27,330 nt of DNA from the NCBI GenBank assembly GCA_933822405.4, contig CAKOGP040001458.1, positions 1 through 27,330 on the forward strand. The letters are read 5' to 3'. A program made the position numbers and the translations under genes. Below the pieces are notes generated by a model. That model ran no database searches and was not told the origin of the DNA. It saw only the letters and a list, made by a program, of their open reading frames with translations. Shown in pieces: positions 21,827-27,330 of this stretch. The DNA comes from Cylindrotheca closterium (Eukaryota > Bacillariophyta > Bacillariophyceae > Bacillariales > Bacillariaceae). Every line of letters begins with the position of its first letter. The stretch's first letter is position 1.

Positions 21827-22644
21827 ATGTTTGGTCCTATTTTCAACCTCCGCATGGTTGGGCTTTGCCCATGCTTAGAAAGCGAGGAAAACAGAGCTGC
21901 AAGGAAAGCCCTAGACGAATTGAACGCAATATGCAAGGTTGTGGATTGGCATGTGCGCAAGAAATCTGGGCCAAGAGGGTTTGTGCAGAGCCTGTTCCGG
22001 CAAAAGTCCAATGATGATGCACCCACGCCATCTCAAATGGAAATCGTGGATGGAACAAAAGATGAAATAAACAATGGCTCTCCTTTTCCCGAGCTCCAAA
22101 TCAAGCCTTTGGCATCCTTTGAGGGTGAATCAAAAAAGAAAAAGAACAGTGCTGACATACGACTAGACATTCCATTACATCACATTCATAGAATTGAGGA
22201 CGAAGCTGAATCCACAATCGTAATCATCACCAAAGACGTCCACAGCATGGACGAAAACGAAGCAACGAAAGAGGCAGCACGTATTAGCCTACCTTCACAG
22301 GATAAAAGAGACTCCATATCGTTGGATCTCAAAGTAATAGTCGAGTGGAACAAGAACCGACAACCAGAAATAGAGGAAGAGTTCGCTGCTGATGGATTGC
22401 GGCAAAGTAAGTTTACTATCCCCGCAAATATAAAGGAAACCAGAAGGGTTAATCGAGATCTTACCACCACAGTTATTTTTCATACGCCATCCTAAAAACA
22501 GAGGCGAAGAAGGCTACCCACTTCGCCAGAAGAGAGATCGAAATGTCTAAATCCAAAAAGTCCCGGGAGAAACGAAAGGAAATGTACCTTCAAGGAGGAG
22601 GTATGAAGTTCACCGCGATGGCAATGGCAAACAGAGAAATTTGA
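21827..22644 (+). CDS. Unrecognised hypothetical protein, 2 exons
   Basis: I do not recognise this family. Exon 1 is 21827-22406 and exon 2 is 22502-22644. The 95-nt intron has a GTAAGT donor, and splicing adds AKKATHFARREIEMSKSKKS and then YLQGGGMKFTAMAMANREI in frame, for 240 aa in total. If unspliced, the frame runs on to 22495. The N-terminus has a short Cys motif (CPCLES) and a basic helix-like stretch (RAARKALDELNAICKVVDWH). The middle is rich in Lys, Glu, Asp and Ser and probably disordered. One hydrophobic strand (STIVIITKDV) sits at the centre. The C-terminal tail is strongly basic and ends in a Gly/Met/Ala segment. No signal peptide or membrane helix is seen. It converges on the cold-shock gene with 84 bases between stops. 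Coding status rests on the open frame and the coherent splice. Confidence 0.6.
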
Positions 22645-22728
22645 TGTTGGTGAATGTAACTTAGAGATACCCTGTTGCAAGCATCTATGTCTCTGAACCA
22701 CGTACTGCCCACCATTTCATGCTTCTTC

Positions 22729-23947
22729 TCAACTTTTCTGGCCCTCCTCTTTCTTGTTGTTTCGTCTGCCTCGATTACGACGACGACGACCACCGGAACT
22801 AGGATGGAATACAATGTTACGCATCAGAAAACCATTGGATTCAAGAGCCTCTTTCGGGTCAACCTTCCCTTCACCCCAAATGGGCTTGTCGTCTTCCTCT
22901 CCTTTTGGGGGCACTACATTGTCTACGGAAACACAACAGAAGCAGTGGAATGAGAGCAAAAAGCACAAAGTTCAGCCATCGCAAATAATCTTACCATCGC
23001 CTAGATTAAACTCTGTAACAAGGTACTTCGTTTCCGCTGCTACAGTTGACACCTGCCACTCTGCGTTTTCCAACTTCAGCACTTTTTCCCACTCAGCAGT
23101 GATCTTTCCGCTTGAATCACATGTATACTTTCCCTCCGCGACGACTCCATCCGCATGACCAAACGCAGTGTAACTGTTGTATTTTTTCGGTGGATGATGG
23201 ACAAATCATTAGACGCGGATGACAAACTGAAAAATACCAGGCGCACTCGCCATGGTCAAATTCAAGGCAAAAAGCATTAAAGAAGACTACTCACCCACCA
23301 CTTCCAAGTTTGATTCTTGCATCACCGATGGCTATGAAGGTCTTTCCTGCAACGATCTTAAGATCTTTGGACTCAAGTCCTTCTTTCACACTGCTTTCCA
23401 AAATGCTCTCAAGGGATTCTTTTGCTGGCTTCTTGTCGCTTTCGCTGGATTTCGCCTTGTTGGAGTTCTCATTCTGGGCGTCGTCAGTATTGCTGTTTCC
23501 TTTCTTGTTGTTCTTTCTGCGGCGGTTCCGGCCTTCTTTCTTCTCTGCTGGCTTATCGCTGCTATTTGTATTCTGCTTGCTGTTTTCATCAACGTCTTTC
23601 TGGGTCTCGTTCACACCAGAAGTGTCATCCGCAGCTGCTGGAGTGTCAGAATCTGCTTTCTTTCGGCGTCTTCGGCGCTCCCTTGGTTCTGGGATCGGAC
23701 ATGGAGATCCATCAGCAGAAGTGACATTTTGTGCCTTTAGTTTTCCATCCTCATCTGTCGTCACCTCGAATTGAACTTCCATTCCATCTTTGATGGTTCG
23801 ATAAGTGCCTTCTTTTTCCATCACGATGTTAGATTGATGGACAAAAATATCATCTTTCGTAGGAGAATCGTCACCTGTGGGGGTTATGAAACCAAAACCC
23901 TTGCGGTTTGAGAACCATTTAACAGTTCCTTGGATCTTCTCTGGCAT
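22729..23947 (-). CDS. Cold-shock-domain RNA-binding protein with Arg/Gly-rich tail, 3 exons
   Basis: Single-stranded nucleic-acid-binding protein, probably acting in mRNA packaging, stability or translation, as Y-box and plant cold-shock proteins do. Exons on the minus strand: 23947-23295, 23173-22995, 22922-22729 (introns of 121 and 72 nt), joining in phase to 341 aa. Residues 4-70 form the cold-shock domain: GTVKWFSNRKGFGFIT contains RNP1, and DIFVHQSNI contains RNP2. A long, highly charged low-complexity linker rich in Asn, Lys, Glu and Ser follows. Exon 2 encodes a compact-looking segment (YTAFGHADGVVAEGKY, KITAEWEKVLKLENAEWQV) that I cannot assign. The C-terminus ends in SSGGRRRRNRGRRNNKK, a likely accessory RNA-binding tail encoded partly by a CGT/CGA-rich run. 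Splice sites were inferred from sequence alone. The start is the first ATG and is immediately followed by the domain. Confidence 0.88.
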
Positions 23948-24477
23948 GCTGTGTAAAGATTGAACGAAAGATGGACGATAGCTTTTGTGGACTGAAATGA
24001 GTTGTCACAGCCATCGATGAAATTCGACAGCTTGCGAATGTCAAAAAGCGGTCGGACCGGTCGACACCAGAACCCGCATTGTTTTCGGTTTTGCAGTCGT
24101 CTTTCGCGCAGGCTCAGCTTTTCTGGAACGGTACAGTAAGCGAAATGCAAATCAACTGCACCATCGTTGTTCCTAGGCTGAAAACCTCGAACCAAACGGT
24201 ACACCCCGTCTTCCAAAACCCACTGACTGAGCCAATCTACACTAGAAGGTGTAAAGGTGAGAGATTAATTCGCGTTGTCATCCATCTACACTAGAAAGCT
24301 ATGGAAAGCATCACGAAACACTTCTTGGCAAGTCTCGCGCGCAAATTCGAAATTGTTCGATTTTGCTGAGATCCTACAGTGCCGGTACATGTATCTGTGC
24401 CATTGTACTTCTGAATTCATCGAACGGGTAGCTTACATGGTTTTCCATTATTTCTCACTTAAAGAAAAACGAGTATT
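23948..24477. promoter_or_regulatory. Divergent intergenic region between cold-shock and Rab genes
   Basis: The cold-shock gene (minus) and the Rab gene (plus) start on either side of this 530-base stretch, which must contain both promoters and 5' untranslated regions. I see no clear TATA box. Short ORFs here have no recognisable motif. A GACCGGTC palindrome lies near 24056. Confidence 0.5.
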
Positions 24478-25254
24478 ATGGAAGGGCAAGCACAAACAGG
24501 GCCAAGGCCGCTTCAAATGGGTGCAAAAGGGGCCTATATTGTTCGCTTGTTGATGGTGGGAGACTCATCCTGTGGAAAGACGTCGTTGGTTTTGAGATTT
24601 GACCAGAATGTGTTTTCTACAAAATTTGTCACTACAATTGGCGTGGACTATAGAGACAAAATGGTGAAGGTAAGCAAGCTACTTGCCTGAATCGTTGGTG
24701 CAATCAATTGGGCGTCCACTTTGTGTACGAAACAATCGCCTCACGTGTGTTTTCGTCTGTAGATCGAAGGGGCACCAATGCGTCTTCAATTGTGGGACAC
24801 AGCAGGACAAGAACGATTTCGATCGTTGACATCGAATTTCTTTGGCCGGGCCGATGGCTTTGTTCTTACGTACGATATTTCCAACAGACCATCGTTCGAT
24901 CACGTGATTGGATGGATGAGAGACATCAAGACGAGAGCGCCACCGGATTGCGATATTGTGTTGTGCGGAAACAAAAGTGATCTTGACAACGATAGAGTGG
25001 TTACATACGATGAGGGAAAGCAATTGGCAGACGAATATGGAGTGCAGTTTTTTGAAACCTCTGCACTTACAGGGCACCATGTTGAAAAAATGTTTACGTC
25101 CCTCGCAACAACCATCAAACATAAGCGGATCGACGAATTTGAAGGAGCAATGCCCCCTACTGCTGACAGTGCCTCGGCCGCTGGAGGCGGTCAGCCAATC
25201 AACTTGACAACACCCACTGCCGACAACGCTGCACCAAAGCAAGGATGCTGTTGA
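24478..25254 (+). CDS. Rab family small GTPase, 2 exons
   Basis: Membrane-traffic GTPase of the Rab1/8/10-like group. Exons 24478-24669 and 24763-25254 (93-nt intron) give 227 aa. The P-loop is GDSSCGKTS. The switch I effector region is TTIGVDYRDK, with the conserved Thr. WDTAGQERFRSLTSNFFGRADG contains the G3 motif and Rab-typical switch II. GNKSDL (G4) and ETSAL (G5) bind guanine. The C-terminus ends in GCC, a dual geranylgeranylation site, so the protein is membrane-anchored and cycles through a Rab escort protein and GDI. A variable Ala/Gly/Thr-rich tail precedes it. The N-terminal extension is short; the ATG at 24517 (MGAKGAYIVRLLMVGD) is an alternative start. The intron falls between MVK and IEG, just before the G3 region. 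The exact Rab subgroup cannot be decided without a tree. Confidence 0.95.
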
Positions 25255-25610
25255 TTCTGCCTTCACCAACACATTGCTTCATCGCTCTCCCAACCCTTGA
25301 TGCAACGAAACATCTTGAGAGTATACTGTAAATTTGAAAATCCTAAACGCAGCGAAGTATTATTTAGCAATCCTATTTGTTGGCAGTTCTCTTCTCGCTG
25401 ATGGATCGGCGAATCAATGACATCATCTTGGACGTCTCCAACACCAGACCGAGGATAGTACGCACAATAAATATAATAAGTCTTATCTATAAAATAATTC
25501 TAGATTCCTTTTTAGCAGTTGCCGCGAACGAAAAAGCAAGACGAAGTGTTTGGGTCTCGCAAACTCTTTGAAAGAACGACTTTCAGTAGGAAATAGAGAT
25601 GTATGATAAC
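25255..25610. other. Convergent 3' regions of Rab and FCP genes
   Basis: This 356-base stretch lies between two stop codons and is AT-rich around 25465-25505 (AATAAATATAATAAG and similar). That fits 3' untranslated and polyadenylation sequence for both genes. No gene recognised. Confidence 0.5.
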
Positions 25611-26675
25611 TTAGAATGGAGCCATTGGTTCTCCAGTGTATGGTGCAACAAGACCCTCAAGAAGAGGGACAGATCCTGCAACCTTTTGTTCAGCCTAAGA
25701 GAGAAAACCCAAGAGTTAGTTTTGTATTCGAAATGCAAAACAAAAAAGTCATGAGATGCGCCACGTACCAAAAATCCAAGGATACCTGTAGTAAAATGAA
25801 GAAGGTTTGGGGGGTTAGGGCTTCATCGAACTGTCGAATTATGAAAAAAACAGCCGTATCCTTCACTAACCAATTTGAGCCAAGCGCCCATTGTTAATTT
25901 CTGCGATGCGACCCCGAGCCTTGGCTTCTTCACTTCGTCCATTGCTGAAGCCAAAAGGATCAAAAAGGTTGAATGGAACAGGGTGCGGGATCTTTTGTGA
26001 ATCGGTGAACTTGGGAAAAGCACCAGGCATCCCCCCTTTCATGTAGTGAGTTCCATTGGACTCAGAGAAGTGTTCCAAGAATCCAATGAAAAGAAGAATT
26101 TGCCACTTGGCGGCATCTGGAAGAGCATCCCATTGCTCGGGTGGAGAGCCAGCCTCGTATGGGAACGGAGTTCCATCAGTCATCATGTTCCTGTCATGAA
26201 AGGAAGATTGAGAAATAAATACAACCTCTACAGTGCAAGTATAAAATACAAACAAGGACCTACCATGGCCAGTGAATGCCATTGGCTTGTACAATGTAAC
26301 CAACGAAAGCAGCCATGGCAACACGTCCGTGTTTGATTTCAGCATGACGCAAGAATCCGATTGAAGCTTCGTTGCTTTGTCCCCAGATGGAAATTGTGGC
26401 CAACTCAAGGGGATCGTAGTACTATGTTCCATAATCGATAGCGAAGAAAATAAACAGAAAGGCACTAATGAGGTTCCACTTTCGCATAAAATGTTTTCAC
26501 ATAAGGACTTCAAAGGTATCTTCCAAGTATTCACCTTCAAGACAGGGTTGGACTTCTCAGCAACTTCCTTCAGGTCCTCCATTGCGCCATTCAAGGCAGT
26601 GGAAGACTTGGAAACACCTTGTGGTGCAAAGGCGGCAGCAGAAGCAGCAAGCACAGCGAAAAGAACGGTCTTCAT
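25611..26675 (-). CDS. Fucoxanthin chlorophyll a/c light-harvesting protein, 5 exons
   Basis: Thylakoid antenna protein binding fucoxanthin and chlorophylls a and c. Exons on the minus strand: 26675-26535, 26421-26264, 26190-25871, 25785-25769 (17 nt), 25694-25611 (introns of 113, 73, 85 and 74 nt), joining to 239 aa. The presequence [19 protein letters not shown] is a signal peptide followed by the diatom ASAFAP-type plastid cleavage motif. Helix 1 contains [20 protein letters not shown] with the chlorophyll-binding Glu and the ExxHxR pattern. Helix 2 is [15 protein letters not shown]. Helix 3 is [13 protein letters not shown] joined through the microexon to ILGFL and then [12 protein letters not shown]. 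The product ends in EPMAPF. The [14 protein letters not shown] loop points to a subgroup related to Lhcr/Lhcq or Lhcf proteins rather than stress-type Lhcx, but the assignment is tentative. Expression is probably light-regulated. Confidence 0.96.
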
Positions 26676-27202
26676 TTTCAGGTTTTGTGTTTTATAAAAT
26701 AAATCTACCTGCGCACGGAGTTCGACTTTGCGATCTTCGTTGGTTTGGGTTGTTCAACTTTCACTTATCGAGGGGAAACATCCACCTTTTATTTTTTAGG
26801 GGAGACATCGTTTCGACCCAGCCGACTAGATGACTGACTCACCGGACCCAAATATAATGCAACACTGGGCCTGCTAGATATAGTCCTTCCGGCGTCCGTA
26901 GCACTAAGTCTGTACCCTAGCCATTGCGAATTATGACCGTTAAACTATTAACATGCGTGCGCGCCAACTGAAAGCGACGATCTGACAAAACGGAATCTAA
27001 ATATTCAGCACAACCGGCAGATCGATGATTGGTCGGCAAGACGGGAGACGTATGGGCGTTTCTAGCTCTTCCTTAGTCTCAATTTCCGTCGTGTCGATTA
27101 CGGTGCGTCGCTTCAGTGAAGTACACGGTTGGTGGACGGAGCGAAGAGTGTCGACGAAGAGGACGGAAGATTGGAGAAGACATTGTTCGCAATGGGAGCT
27201 TG
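26676..27202. promoter_or_regulatory. Upstream region of the FCP gene
   Basis: This sequence lies 5' of the FCP start codon and should hold its promoter. A TTTTATAAA-like stretch on the minus strand lies only about 15-25 bases before the ATG, too close for a normal TATA box unless the leader is very short. TGACTCA, a possible bZIP site, is at 26835-26841. A plus-strand ORF at 27025-27225 runs into the TA repeat and is not supported. Confidence 0.4.
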
Positions 27203-27224
27203 TATATATATATATATATATATA
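27203..27224. repeat. (TA)11 microsatellite
   Basis: Eleven uninterrupted TA units. An ordinary simple repeat, likely length-polymorphic. Nothing gene-like is seen between here and the window end at 27330. Confidence 0.95.
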
Positions 27225-27330
27225 ACTGAATCATTAATTGGTTTTTATGCTACTTCTAGAGTATCCAACTGCCGGTGTAATACGGCTGTAGAGGCCAGGA
27301 ACTATGCTGCTTTTAGTCAGATAAGTTTGA

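Noticed and set aside
23252..23774. Two plus-strand ORFs with hydrophobic, membrane-like translations
   Set aside because: They are antisense to the Lys/Glu/Ser-rich linker of the cold-shock protein; reverse complement of such codons yields Phe/Leu/Ser-rich text.
27025..27225. Plus-strand ORF ending in a Tyr-Ile repeat
   Set aside because: The C-terminus is just the translated TA microsatellite and the rest shows no motif.
1..27330. tRNA, rRNA, CRISPR array or bacterial-type operon
   Set aside because: None seen on reading both strands; gene structure is spliced and eukaryotic throughout.

Overview
This window looks like nuclear DNA from a diatom, probably a pennate one, although the species cannot be fixed from sequence alone. 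The main evidence is a fucoxanthin chlorophyll a/c protein gene whose product starts with a diatom-style plastid presequence ending in AFAP. Further support comes from compact genes, many short GT-AG introns (about 59 to 121 nt) and gene families of a normal eukaryote. I see no prokaryotic operons, CRISPR array, rRNA or recognisable tRNA.

Layout from left to right. Bases 1-1522 hold a dead mobile-element-like coding remnant on the minus strand followed by apparently empty sequence. An M16 (insulysin-type) metalloprotease with 8 exons occupies 5603-1523 on the minus strand. The catalytic subunit of DNA polymerase epsilon (3 exons, 2310 aa) occupies 13219-6149, also minus. It shares a 327-bp divergent promoter with a P5A-type ATPase (4 exons, 1330 aa, plus strand, 13547-17736). 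Next come a membrane-anchored SGNH/PAF-acetylhydrolase-like protein (plus, 17885-19569) and a convergent peroxisomal membrane protein PXMP4 (minus, 20661-19672). Bases 20662-21826 contain a decayed element with inverted end repeats and a frameshifted reading frame. The right part carries an unrecognised two-exon gene (plus, 21827-22644), a three-exon cold-shock-domain protein (minus, 23947-22729), a Rab GTPase (plus, 24478-25254) and the five-exon fucoxanthin chlorophyll protein gene (minus, 26675-25611). The last 650 bases are its upstream region and a (TA)11 microsatellite.

Most of these are unlinked housekeeping genes: replication, ER membrane quality control, vesicle traffic, peroxisome, proteolysis and light harvesting. 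I do not see a dedicated multi-gene system. All spliced models were built by hand: exon phases join, total lengths are multiples of three, and family motifs continue across the junctions.

The points most worth a second look are these: loss of three of the four CysB cysteines in Pol epsilon; an E2F-like palindrome in the Pol epsilon/P5A divergent promoter; an M16 intron whose canonical splicing deletes six family-conserved positions; two 17-nt microexons; a missing catalytic Asp in the SGNH protein; and the two element remnants.
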